Source: Procambarus clarkii
Taxonomy: Eukaryota; Arthropoda; Malacostraca; Decapoda; Cambaridae
Direction of reading: 5' to 3'
Length of the DNA: 64,000 bases
NCBI RefSeq assembly: GCF_040958095.1
Contig: NC_091195.1
Coordinates: 29,211,459 to 29,275,458, forward strand
The notes below the pieces were generated by a model. It was given only the letters and a program-made list of their open reading frames with translations, was not told the origin of the DNA and made no database searches. The position numbers were made by a program, and so were the translations under genes. How positions within the stretch are numbered: the stretch's first letter is position 1; every line of letters starts with the position of its first letter. Positions 12,372 to 22,812 of this stretch are shown here, piece after piece.

Positions 12372-13618
12372 GATTGTATGATTAACATGATACTTGCAGC
12401 TCTTGATAAAAATATATTCCTTGTTGGGTTATTTGTTGACCTACATAAGGCTTTTGGCACCGTCAACCACCAAAACCTTCTTCTTAAATTACATCATTAA
12501 GGAATCAGAGGTCACTCCCTACAATACCTTCAGTCTTACCTTACTGACAGGCTTCAGTATGTTTCTGTGAATAATTCCATTTCTCCCACCATACCCATCA
12601 ACACTGGTGTTCCACAGGGCAGCATACTTGGCCCTCTCCTCTTTCTCATCTACATTAATGACCTTTCAAAAGCTTCTCAACACCTCAAACCAAGTTTATT
12701 TGCTGATGACACAACCTTCATTTTCTCCAGTCCTGACCCTCTTGCTCTAAATATCACAGTGAATACTGAACTAAATAAAGTCCATCTTTGGCTAACTGCT
12801 AACAAACTCATCCTTAACATTTACAAAACTTTTTTTTTTGAGATATGTACAAGAGTTGTTACATTCTTGTACAGCCATTAGTATGCGTAGCGTTTCGGGC
12901 AGGTCCCTGGAATACGATCCCCGCCGCGAAGAATCGTTGTTACAACCAAGTACACATTTTACTGTTGCGTTAAACAGAGGCTACAGTTATGGATTTGCGC
13001 CCAGTAAATCCTCTCCGGCCAAGCTACGAACACATGACAAAGCGCTCGCGGAACGCCGGGCGAGTGTCTTACCACTACACCATGGAGACTGTAACTTTCT
13101 GGATTTTGTTTGGTAATAAATCCTAAAACCAAATTAATCTAAGAATAAACAATATCCAAATTAGTAACAAAGTAGATGTCAAATTCTTTGGTGCTTTCAT
13201 AGATAACAAGCTGAATTTCCAGGGACACATTCTAAAAATAGCAAAAAAAAAATTCTAAAACTGTTGGCATTCTTTCTATGATCATCTATCCTTATCTCAA
13301 TAATGGTATTTGTGCTTGGGGTTCAACTACTCAAAATTACTTACGTCCTCTAATTATTAAACACAAAGCTGCTATTAGAACAATATCTAACTCTGACCCC
13401 ATATAGCACTCGGTACCCTTACTCAAATCTTTGATTATGTTAAATATTATGTCACTGCACATCCTCTCATGTGTAGTCTATATATTTAATATTCTGAACT
13501 ATAATGTCAATCCTGACCTTAAAAGCTTTCTAGAAGGTTGTAACAGAACCCATGGGCACCACACCAGAAACAAATACCTATTTGATATTCCAAGAGTGCG
13601 ACTTAATCAAACAAATAA
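12372..13618 (+). pseudogene. LINE-A RT fragment carrying a SINE insertion
   Basis: Plus-strand LINE-A from LFVDLHKAFGTVNH through GVPQGSILGPLLFLIYIND and FADDTTFIFSS (12567-12881), interrupted at 12833-13103 by a SINE. It resumes at FGNKS, NNKLNFQGHIL and ICAWGS, and ends near HHTRNKYLFDIPRVRLNQT at 13618. There are many frameshifts and stops. A copy of I-C begins immediately after it. Confidence 0.8.
12833..13103 (-). mobile_element. tRNA-derived SINE with LINE-A-like tail
   Basis: On the minus strand the head has an A-box-like TGGTGTAGTGGTAAGACACT (13065-13084) and a weak B-box (GTTCGTAGC). A unique body follows, then a tail with GCCCGAAACGCT and an A-run (12833-12841 complement). The tail block resembles the LINE-A 3-prime UTR (GCCCGAAACGCTTTGCGTA). 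It interrupts the LINE-A RT between ACAAAACTTT and CTGGATTTTG, with an imperfect short duplication (AACTTT). A Pol III promoter is inferred from the boxes only. Confidence 0.75.
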
Positions 13619-14751
13619 GTAATTGTCAAAAGAAGGTACCAAACCGTGAAGGCTATGTAGCACCACCAAATGTGTGGAGTAATCAGAGGGCGCTAAATAT
13701 CACCAAGGATGCCAATACGAGAACAGAAACTTATAAGGCGAACACCCAGCAAACACAGAACGTTTGTGGACGTTTTTAAATGGTTCCACAAAGGTAATAC
13801 TGTAACTTTTGACATAAATACGTATATCTGATGTTCTTAAAACCAAAGGATATAACTAAAAACATATATTCTTGAGACACAGTTTTTTAAGATTTATGTA
13901 AAAATTTAAAAATAATAGTGAATGCTATGGAATTATAATGTTTTCATGCTTTATATTTAAGAATAAATAATTTTCAGTCAACATTTAGTTTTTTTTGTTT
14001 ACTTTCTGTAAAGCTATCCAATTTACGTTCTTATAACATAAATATAACATTTATATGACGTCAGTATAACGTTATTTACACGACATCATTACGTTATTAT
14101 GATGTTATATTAACGTATAATTCCTGTGTGAAAACCAGAATATATATTGAACTTTATGTTTTAAACCTTGTAAAGTTATCATAAAACTTGGAATAAGACG
14201 GTAAGCATGCTTTACTTATGAAAATATACAAACAAATCAACAAAAACATTTTAACATAAAAAACATAAACATAACATAAATTAATTGCATGCATGGGAGT
14301 TAACTGGAACTCTGTAATATTGCATACATGAACCTTAAGGTACAAACCCAGTGTATTTACTCATGCAGTTCTTTCCTAAATCTAAATTTTTCCAATTTTT
14401 ACACTTTGTTTCGAGTTCTGTCTTGTGTTGCTACTTTTAATACCCCATTAATGTCCCCTTTGTTATGTCCATTCATCCCATTGTGCACCTCTACCATATG
14501 TCACTCCTAATTCTTTGCTTTTCTAGAGAATGTAATATAAGCTTTGACAATCTTTCTTCATATGACAGGTTAACAGGTAGAACAAAGATTACCATTTATA
14601 TATGGATAACTATTATAAGTCGGTTTGAATGAGTGAATTGCTGCTTGAAGATAGGTATATACACCTGTGGTACTATCAGATTGCATCGTGGTGAGCCTAA
14701 AACCCTTCAGATCCAAGCAAAGGGTAAAATGCCAGCAGATACAATTGCGAA

Positions 14752-15440
14752 CACATTGATACCAAAATGAAAGACATATGACGAGAATTGAGGAAACCAA
14801 AGTGAAAAGAGTGTTCACATTACATTGCACTAGAGTGCTCCCGGGTTACTTTCTCTCACTTTCTCTGTTTTGTGCGGATGGTACACCTTGCTTTTGGAGT
14901 TTATATGCATTTAAACCTGTAGATAATTCTATTGCTAACACATTGATACCAAAATGAAAGACCTAGGATGACAATTGGGGTGACCAAAATGAAAAGAGTG
15001 TATACATTTTATCGCTCTTGTGCGCTCCCTGGTAACACACTCTCGCTTACTCTGTTTGTTGCGGATGGTAAGCCGGGCTTTTGGAGTTTATATGCCTTTA
15101 GTCCTGTAGAGAATTCTATTGCGAACACATTGATGCCAAATTGAAAAAACTAGGATGAGAATTGAGGTAACAAAGTTGAAAAGGGTATACACTTTTCAGT
15201 ATTATCACGCTCTCTAATGTAATGAGAGTTGCCTGAGGGTGGCTCAGCTTTCTTTTTCTGGTACCCTTGGCCTACATTCATCTTGTCGGCGGGTGGAGCG
15301 CGCTGCTGTCTTTGACATTATATGCACATAGTTCTGTTGGGAATTCTATTGCGAACGCATTGATACCAAAATGAAAGACATAGGACGAGAATTAAGGTGA
15401 CAAAGTTGAAAAGAGTATACACTTTTCAGTATTTCCGCAC
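14752..15440 (+). repeat. Tandem repeat, four units of about 187-230 bp
   Basis: Units begin with CACATTGATACCAAAATGAA-like sequence at 14752, 14939, 15126 and 15356 (spacing 187, 187, 230). Each contains GACGAGAATTGAGGT-like and GAAAAGAGTATACACTTTT-like blocks, then a variable region and GAATTCTATTGCGAA. The whole array recurs inverted at about 54320-54990. Confidence 0.75.
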
Positions 15441-15534
15441 ACTACCAGGGAATGTCCAAACAAAAATGGAGAGAGTGGAGGGGTAACTTGCCCAAAACGC
15501 GAAAGTGTTTGGGGAGATTAACTTTCGTTCAATA

Positions 15535-15842
15535 CTATTATGCAAAAGGAGCCACACATCTATGGTTCATCCAATAAAATCAGCAGACTTCTAGATGTTA
15601 CTACTGCTCGGCTTAGACTCGGTTACAAGTATTTCTGGGAATTCCCATTATCTGCCGATGTAGACCTGACCAAATGTTAACTGTCAACAAAATTATTCGC
15701 ACACCCTCCGTCACTATGTGATAGTGAATTCAGAGACAATTCTATAACCAATGTACCAACGATGTGTCAATATTTCATTCAAAATGATCTGGTACCAGAA
15801 ATATTAGCCAAATATCCCCAGTTTGCTAACTGTAAGTAGTAA
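15535..15842 (+). pseudogene. I-B C-terminal fragment
   Basis: The translation gives EPHIYGSSNKISRLLDVTT, then YKYFWEFPLSADVDLTKC and YFIQNDLVPEILAKYPQFAN. This matches the part of I-B after RNase H (compare 62920-63230). Stops are present. An inverted copy lies at about 53890-54200. Confidence 0.7.
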
Positions 15843-16000
15843 CTAAGTGATTGTAACCTATCCACCGCTGCCCACTGGATGGGGAGCGGTGTGCAGGACA
15901 AACATATCAATTGTGACACTAGCTCTCCACATATGTCAGTTGCTTAATTTAGAAACTGTACTTGTGATCGATCTCGAACCTATTGTTGATGTGACGACTT

Positions 16001-16500
16001 NNNNNNNNNNNNNNNNNNNNNNNNNNNNNNNNNNNNNNNNNNNNNNNNNNNNNNNNNNNNNNNNNNNNNNNNNNNNNNNNNNNNNNNNNNNNNNNNNNNN
16101 NNNNNNNNNNNNNNNNNNNNNNNNNNNNNNNNNNNNNNNNNNNNNNNNNNNNNNNNNNNNNNNNNNNNNNNNNNNNNNNNNNNNNNNNNNNNNNNNNNNN
16201 NNNNNNNNNNNNNNNNNNNNNNNNNNNNNNNNNNNNNNNNNNNNNNNNNNNNNNNNNNNNNNNNNNNNNNNNNNNNNNNNNNNNNNNNNNNNNNNNNNNN
16301 NNNNNNNNNNNNNNNNNNNNNNNNNNNNNNNNNNNNNNNNNNNNNNNNNNNNNNNNNNNNNNNNNNNNNNNNNNNNNNNNNNNNNNNNNNNNNNNNNNNN
16401 NNNNNNNNNNNNNNNNNNNNNNNNNNNNNNNNNNNNNNNNNNNNNNNNNNNNNNNNNNNNNNNNNNNNNNNNNNNNNNNNNNNNNNNNNNNNNNNNNNNN
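16001..16500. other. Assembly gap, exactly 500 N
   Basis: All bases are N. The round length suggests a scaffold gap of unknown true size. The left flank (to 16000) matches the inverted arm at 53735, so the arm sequence at 53579-53734 predicts the first part of the missing sequence. Confidence 0.98.
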
Positions 16501-17541
16501 TTCTCGCTCTCTCTGGCTCTCGCTCTCTCTGGCTCTCGCTCTCTGACTCTCTCTCTCTCTGGCTCTCTCTCTCTGGCTCTGGCTCTCTCTCTCTGGCTCT
16601 GGCTCTCTCTCTCTGGCTCTGACTCTCTCTCTAGCTCTGACTCACTCTCTCTCTGGCTCTGGCTCACGCTCTCTCTCTCTGGCTCTCTCTCTCTCTCTCT
16701 GGCTCTGGCTCTCTCTCTCTGGCTCTGGCTCTCTCTCTCTCTGGCTCTGGCTCTCTCTCTCTCTGGCTCTCTCTCTCTCTCTGGCTCTCTCTCTCTCTCT
16801 GGCTCTCTCTCTCTGGCTCTCTCTCTCTCTCTGGCTCTCTCTTTCTCTCTGGCTCTCTCTTTCTCTCTGGCTCTCTCTCTCTCTGGCTCTGGCCCTCTCT
16901 CTCCCCCTCTCTTTCTCTCTTTCTCTGGCTCTCTCGCTCTCTCTGGCTCTCGCTCTCTCTGGCTCTCGCTCTCTCTGGCTCTCGCTCTCTGACTCTCTCT
17001 CTCTCTGGCTCTCTCTCTCTCTCTGGCTCTGGCTCTCTCTCTCTGGCTCTGGCTCTCTCTCTCTGGCTCTGACTTTCTCTCTAGCTCTGACTCACTCTCT
17101 CTCTGGCTCTGGCTCATGCTCTCTCTCTCTGGCTCTCTCTCTCTCTGGCTCTGGCTCTCTCTCTGGCTCTGGCTCTCTCTCTCTCTCTCTGGCTCTCTCT
17201 TTCTCTCTGGCTCTCTCTTTCTCTCTGGCTCTCTCTCTCTCTCTCTGGCTCTCTCTCTCTCTCTGGCTCTGGCTCTCTCTCTCTGGCTCTGGCTCTCTCT
17301 CTCTCTGGCTCTGGCTCTCTCTCTCTCTGGCTCTCTCTCTCTCTCTGGCTCTCTCTCTCTCTCTGGCTCTCTCTCTCTGGCTCTCTCTCTCTCTCTGGCT
17401 CTCTCTTTCTCTCTGGCTCTCTCTTTCTCTCTGGCTCTCTCTCTCTCTCTCTGGCTCTCTCTCTCTCTCTGGCTCTGACTCTCTCTCTCTGGCTCTGGCT
17501 CACGCTCTCTCTCTGGCTCTCGCTCTCTCTCTCTGGCTCTC
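16501..17541. repeat. (CT)n / GGCTCT low-complexity array
   Basis: About 1 kb of CT dinucleotide runs punctuated by GGCTCT, with longer sub-blocks that repeat (for example 16550-16700 against 17000-17150). Long open frames on both strands (Leu/Ser on one, Arg/Glu on the other) arise only because CT repeats lack stop codons. Confidence 0.95.
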
Positions 17542-18390
17542 ATATTTCATTTGATTTAAAAATGTCTGAGATTTTTACTTAATCTAAGTTATATTGCATG
17601 GTGCTAATATGAATATTATACATGACTTTTTTCTTTTCTTTCTCTCTCTCTTTCTCCCTTTCTTTCTTTCTCTTTCTTTCCTTCTCTCTCTCTTTTTCTT
17701 TCTCTTTCTACATGAATATTATACTTGACTGTTGACATTCACTTGTAGATTTTTATTTTTAGTTAATTAGTCCTAAACTTTTGATTAATAGATTTTTATT
17801 ATTAGTCATAGAAAAACTATAGTGTTATATCTATACTCGGAAAATTTTACTTGTTTTAGTTTTAAGTAACAATAACTGCTTGTAACGTCAGACTGATCTC
17901 AGCATGACATGAATCACAGGCTGCTTGATCACAAAATCTATTGTGTTCACATATTGCATATATAGATTTTTATAGATTTTTAAATTTTTACTTTTATATT
18001 CTGTTATAGATATAGTCTATATATTTCGAGCTATTACATATATTTTGTTGTATTACTCATTCTTAATTAAATAAATATAATATTTTAATTCTCTTTTTGT
18101 ACCCTATTTATTTGTAATTTACACATACATATATAGGATGTCCATTTCTTTCTCAGATATGTCTTCTTTCTTTCTCTCCCTTTCTATTTCAGATATGAAT
18201 TAAAAAATTATTATACCCTAATTTACCCTAAACGTTTTAATGTAGGTAATTAAAAGATTATAAAAAAGTTTTTAGAAATGTTAATTATTTACGTTCTAAG
18301 GTTGTATATAAAAGTTCTCAAAAAACCTTTTCTAAACGTAATTATAAACGTGCTGAAAACAATGAAATGTCGTTTTTAGGATGTTTTAAA
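17542..18390. other. AT-rich right half of TIR-1
   Basis: No ORF of note. Contains a CTTT-rich patch (17628-17708) and AACGT-type words near the right end. It is part of TIR-1 by position. Confidence 0.6.
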
Positions 18391-18651
18391 AACATGAAAA
18401 TGTTTGCTGGGCAATATCAAAAGTATCCGATTCACCAAGAATTATATCGAGGGACAATTGACCACGAGGGATGGTCGGAAAGCAAGACACACGCTCATCC
18501 TGGAAGTCAGGACATTCAACAAGAATGTGCACGACCGTAAGAGGAACAATGCAATTTGGACAATAAGGAGCAGGGCGGCGCTCCATTAAGTGACCGTGAG
18601 TTAAGTGTGTACCTTACCTACCTTGAGGTTACCTTGAGGTGCTTCCGGGGC

Positions 18652-19215
18652 TTAGCGTCCCCGCGGCCCGGTCGTCGACCAGGCCTCCTGGTTGCTGGAC
18701 TGATCAACCAGGCTGTTGGATGCGGCTGCTCGCAGCCTGACGTATGAGTCACAGCCTAGTTGATTAGGTATCCTTTGGAGGTGCTTATCCAGTTCTCTCT
18801 TGAACACTGTGAGGGGATTGCCAGTTATGCCACTTATGTGTAGCGGAAGCGTGTTGAACAGTCTCGGGCCTCTGATGTTGATAGAGTTCTCTCTCAGAGT
18901 ACCTGTTGCACCTCCGCTTTTCAACGGGGGTATTCTGCACATCCTGCCAAGTCTTCTGGTCTCATGTGATGTTATTTCTGTGTGCAGGTTTGGGACCAGC
19001 CCCTCTAATATTTTCCACGTGTAAATTATAATGTATCTCTCCCGCCTGCGCTCAAGGGAGTACAGATTTAGGCTCTTTAGTCGGTCCCAATAGTTTAGGT
19101 GTTTTACTGAGTGAATTCTAGCAGTAAAGGATCTCTGCACGCTCTCCAGGTCAGCAATTTCTCCAGCTTTGAAAGGGGCTGTCATTGTGCAACAGTACTC
19201 CACTAGAGAGCACAA
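18652..19215 (-). pseudogene. LINE-E C-terminal region
   Basis: This frame contains LVEYCC, LESVQRSFTARIHSV, LNYWDRLKSLNLYSLERRRE and NIRGPRLFNTLPLHI, the standard post-RT region of CR1/L2-like LINEs. The terminal residues derive from a conserved tail (SLVDQSSNQEAWSTTGPRGR) that resembles the LINE tail at 46300-46430. Confidence 0.8.
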
Positions 19216-19385
19216 GCGTTTTGAAAAGTGTCATCATCGGTATAGCATCTCTAGTGTGAAAAGTTCTTGTTATCCAACCTGTCATTTTTCTTGCAGTTGT
19301 GACGGATACTTTATTGTGTTCTTTAAAGGTAAGGTCTTCCGACATGAGTACACCCAGATCCTTTACATTGCCTTTACGTTCTATG

Positions 19386-20593
19386 TTATGATTTGCCTGA
19401 GTTTTGTACGTGGTTTCCGTTTTTATATTTTTTATTTTTTCCATAGCGCATGAGCTGGAACTTATCTTCGTTAAACACCATATTATTTTCTGTAGCCCAT
19501 AGAAAGACCTGATCTACATCTGACTGGAGGTTTGCCGTGTCCTCTATGTTGCCTACTCTCATGAAGATCCTAGTGTCATCTGCAAAGGATGATACAGTGC
19601 TATAGATTGTGTTCTTGTCTATGACCGATATGAGGATGAGAAAAAGTACAAGAGCAAGCACAGTACCCTGGGGGACTGAGCTCTTCACGGTTGATGGGCT
19701 GGATTTTATTTTGTTGACTATTACACATTGGGTTCTGTTGGTCAGGAAATTGTAGATCCATCTGCCTATTTTTCCGGTAATTCTTTTTGAACGCATTTTA
19801 TGTGCAATAACGCCATGGTCACATTTATCAAACGCTTTTGCGAAATCTGTGTAAATTACATCAGCGTTTTGTTTGTCTTCCATAGCATCTAATGCCGTAT
19901 CATAGTGGTCCAGCAATTGCGACAGGCAAGAGCGCCCTGTTCTGAAACCATATTGTCCGGGGTTATGGAGTTGCTGTGATTCCATGTATTTTGTGATCTT
20001 ACTTCTTAGCACTCTCTCAAAATTTTTTATAATGTGCGATGTTAGTGCTATCGGTTTGTAATTTTTTGCCTCTGCCTTATTTCCTCCTTTATGAAGTGGT
20101 GCTATCTCTGTTTTTAGTATATCAGGAATAACGCCAGTATCTAGGCTTTGTCTCCACAGAATGTGGAGGCCCTGCGATAATGTTTTTTTACAGTTCTTGA
20201 TGAATATGGAGTTCCAAGAATCCGGGCCTGGTGCTGAGAGCATAGGCATACTGTTTATGGCTTCTTCAAAATCCAGTGGGGATAGGGTAACGTCTGATAT
20301 ATGATTTGATGTTGGTATCATATCCATGAAAAATTCATTTGGGTTATCAATCTTTAGTGCGTTTAATGGCTCACTGAAAACAGAGTCGTACTGCTTCCTC
20401 AGTAGCTCGCTCATTTCTTTGTTGTCATCGGTGAAAGTTCCATCTCCCTTTCGCAGGGGCCGATACTAGATGTGTTTTTTGATCTTGATTTTGCATAGGA
20501 GAAAAAATATTTCGGATTTCTCTCTATTTCACTGATGGCCTTTTCCTCTCTTTGCCTCCTGGATTTTGTATGATTCTTGTTGCTTGCGTTCAA
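19386..20593 (-). pseudogene. LINE-E reverse transcriptase
   Basis: After a short linker frame (20411-20593, NPKYFFSYAKSRSK), the RT frame 19386-20414 contains PLHKGGNKAEAKNYKPIALT, GFRTGRSCLSQLLDHYD, YTDFAKAFDKCDH, SVPQGTVLALVLFLILIS and the catalytic FADDTRIF. The catalytic aspartates are intact. A frameshift near 19440 leads into 19151-19444 (KDLGVLMSEDLTFKEH). Confidence 0.85.
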
Positions 20594-20621
20594 TTGTTTC
20601 TATTTCTTTACCTAACCTTCT

Positions 20622-21769
20622 TCACCGTTCTTGAGATAGGGTGCGACTCTCAAGTTGTTTCGCGATTCGTTTTCTTCGCCTATATAGGGAACGACGTTCC
20701 CGTTCCAGTCTGCATCTCTTCCTCTTTTTTCTTAGGGGTATGTGGTTTGAACATATTTCTAGTGCTACTGAGCTTATTTTTTCCAGGCACTGGTTCAGGT
20801 TTGCATTTTCTAGCTGTTCTTCCCAGTTTATTTCTGTGAAGTCCTGGTTTATTTGCTCCCAGTTTATCTGTTTATTATTGAAGTTGAATTTGCTGAAATC
20901 TCCTCCACCGGGAATCTGGACTGGTTTTGAAGGTCTACTCCCCATGGTTGTCATAACTTCAATTAAGTTGTGATCTGAGTAACAGGTATTTGTAATCATT
21001 ATGTTCCTGATCAATTCATCATTATTAGTGAAAATGAGGTCCAGCGTGTTCTCCTTCCTAGTTGGTTCTATTATTTGCTGGTTTAAGGCAAACCTGTCAC
21101 ACATCCGTAGCAGGTCATTTGCATGTGCCTGTTCATTTAGGCTACTTCCTGGTATTCTTTCTGATATTACTGTATTAGCCAGGTGCTTCCATTTCAGGTG
21201 CCGTAGGTTGAAGTCCCCAAGCAGGATGATGTTCGGAGCTGGATTTGTGAGGTTTTCCAAGCAGTGTTCTATTTTCATTAGTTGGTCTTTAAACTGAGGG
21301 TTTGCCTCCGGTGACTTATATACAAGGACAATAACTACATTTAGAATCTCTATTTTGATTATCAGCACTTCCACCATATCATTTGAGGTGTTTAGCAGCT
21401 CAGTACAGATGAGTGTGTCTTTGATGTAGAGGCTGACCCCACCCTGAAGCCGGTGTTTCCTATCACATCTGAAAAGATTGTACTCTGAGATCCATATTTC
21501 ACCATCATGGTAGTCCTTTGTGTGGGTTTCTGTTAGGGCTGCAAACACTGCATTTGCCTCATGAAGGAGACCATCAATAAAGTGAACTTTGTTGGATTTG
21601 CGTGTTTTTATACCCTGGATGTTGGCAAATATAAATGATGTTATCGTGTAAGTGGAAGTGCTGGATGCCTTACTTGATGTTAATATCTGACTCTCTGGTA
21701 AGGAGGCCACTGTGTTTGCGTCCAGGGTGTGTTGTTTTGGAAGTGATTCGTCCAGTTTTGGTAGTATGA
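20622..21769 (-). pseudogene. LINE-E endonuclease ORF (fused in frame to I-C upstream)
   Basis: The APE domain has ANIQGIKTRKSNK, ALTETHTKDY, GGVSLYIKD, LLGDFNLRHLKW, ENTLDLIFTN and CYSDHNLIEV, covering all main catalytic blocks including the final SDH. The open frame starts upstream at 21851, inside I-C sequence (RWETALARLHIGHT), so the reading frame crosses the insertion junction. It stops near 20622 in a basic linker (KKRKRCRLERERRSLYRRR), where a frameshift leads to 20411-20593. Confidence 0.8.
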
Positions 21770-22030
21770 CGGGTGTATGGCCAATATGTAACCTAGCCAG
21801 AGCCGTTTCCCACCGCTGGTTACGGTAATAGGAGGAAGGCCACAGGGACACATGACTCTTAAGAGTTTGCAGTTTATCAGTAACAGTAGACCAACAACCC
21901 TGCCAACGGGCAAGGATGGAGGAATGAATAACTGGGTAAAAGTCGGAATAAGGAATACCTTTATGTGAGATTGGACAAGTGCGGATAGCTTTCTTAGCAG
22001 CAGCATCCGCTTGCTTATTTTAAGAGACTC

Positions 22031-22341
22031 TGTAGCGAGTAGATTATCCCAATAATATACTTGCTCCAAATGCATTGTTAATATTCCTGTCAACCTTTGG
22101 AGATGAATGAGGTGAGGCGTTGCCCGGGCATATAAGCAGCGGAGTAGCGAACATTGGCTAGTCTACTTTCAAGTGTGGTCTAGAGTAGACACTTGCGAGA
22201 TACTGTACCGACGCTCAGTGCGCTCAACTCACACCAAAGTATCACCGGTGTACTTCTGTATATTCGACCAAATATATATATAGTATCTTAGTGTCTGTGT
22301 TTATTTGTCACCATACTTTACGTAACAATAGAACCGTTACA
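22031..22341 (+). repeat. Gypsy-1 5-prime LTR (311 bp)
   Basis: Begins TGTAGCGAG and ends CCGTTACA (TGTA/TACA). A TATA-like CATATAAGCAGCGG lies at about 22129. It differs from the 3-prime LTR by a handful of substitutions and lacks a 24-bp stretch (about 24884-24907) found there, next to GCCTGGGCAACACGGTGAGG. That stretch looks like a local duplication in the other LTR. Confidence 0.9.
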
Positions 22342-22360
22342 TTGGTGACCCAGTGAGTGA
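22342..22360 (+). other. Gypsy-1 primer binding site
   Basis: TTGGTGACCCAGTGAGTG directly follows the 5-prime LTR. The TGG start, complementary to a tRNA CCA end, and the position support a primer site. I do not assign the tRNA. Confidence 0.65.
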
Positions 22361-22394
22361 AAAAGAACACCTAGTCACAAACTAGGTCTTCGCC

Positions 22395-22812
22395 ATGGAT
22401 TTATCTACCAGGTTTCCAGCATACAACGCAGATGAGCCAGAATTTTGGTTCATGCAGATGGAGGCTATTTTCGACCTTCACGAAATTTCGACTGAGAAAG
22501 CCCGATATGCCTGTACCCTGCCAACACTCCCCTCGGAGGCTATGCACACTGCCTCCGCTGTCATCACCGGACACCAGGACGTACACTGCATTGAAGGCCG
22601 CTCTTCTACAGGCAGCAATGAAACGCCGCATTCAACAAAGGGACCAACTCCTCACTGACAAAAGATTAGCAGACAAAACACCAGCTCAGCTTCTGCGGCA
22701 TATTCAGTATGTGATGCATACTGCAACTGGCCCAGCCCCCAGCGAGATTGTGAGATCACTGTGGATACAACTCTGTCCAAAACACATTCAACCGGCCCTA
22801 TTCAGTATGGCT
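22395..22812 (+). pseudogene. Gypsy-1 gag remnant
   Basis: Starts MDLSTRFPAYNADEPEFWF with the FWFMQMEAIF block typical of arthropod Gypsy Gag N-termini. One frame ends near 22590, and a second frame continues with KAALLQAAMKRRIQQRDQLL and PAQLLRHIQYVM to SMADDS. A single frameshift separates them. The gag C-terminus is replaced by the deletion junction near 22812. Confidence 0.75.

Larger units (their letters stand above)
13746..18411. mobile_element. TIR-1: composite DNA element with CCCAGCAAACA ends
   Basis: It starts CCCAGCAAACACAGAACGTT and ends AAAATGTTTGCTGGG, inverted by 11 bp. Outside, I-C resumes collinearly (AAGGCGAACA / CAATATCAAAAG), which implies a 2-bp (CA) target duplication. 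The subterminal parts are rich in AACGT/ACGTT words. No transposase is visible; the interior holds tandem repeats, an I-B fragment, a 500-N gap and a CT/GGCTCT array. It is therefore non-autonomous. Superfamily is not assigned. Confidence 0.65.
18617..21769 (-). mobile_element. LINE-E copy 1: APE + RT non-LTR element, decayed
   Basis: Minus strand with endonuclease, RT and C-terminal region in order. It ends in short repeats (CTCAAGGTAACCTCAAGGTA) at 18620-18650. The flanking I-C target reads TAAGTGTGTA on one side and GGGTGTATGG on the other, so GTGTA is probably duplicated. The clade is unresolved within the CR1/Jockey-like LINEs. Confidence 0.8.

Noticed and set aside
14154-14510. Small ORFs conserved between 14.2 kb and 55.4 kb
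   Set aside because: Identity comes from the recent inverted duplication; the frames are AT-rich with no motif and are not preserved in the third copy at 57.5 kb.
15847-17543. Two very long ORFs on both strands over the CT-rich array, one spanning the N gap
   Set aside because: The gap translates as X and (CT)n/(GA)n lacks stops. Ser/Leu and Arg/Glu repeats with no domain; low-complexity artefacts.
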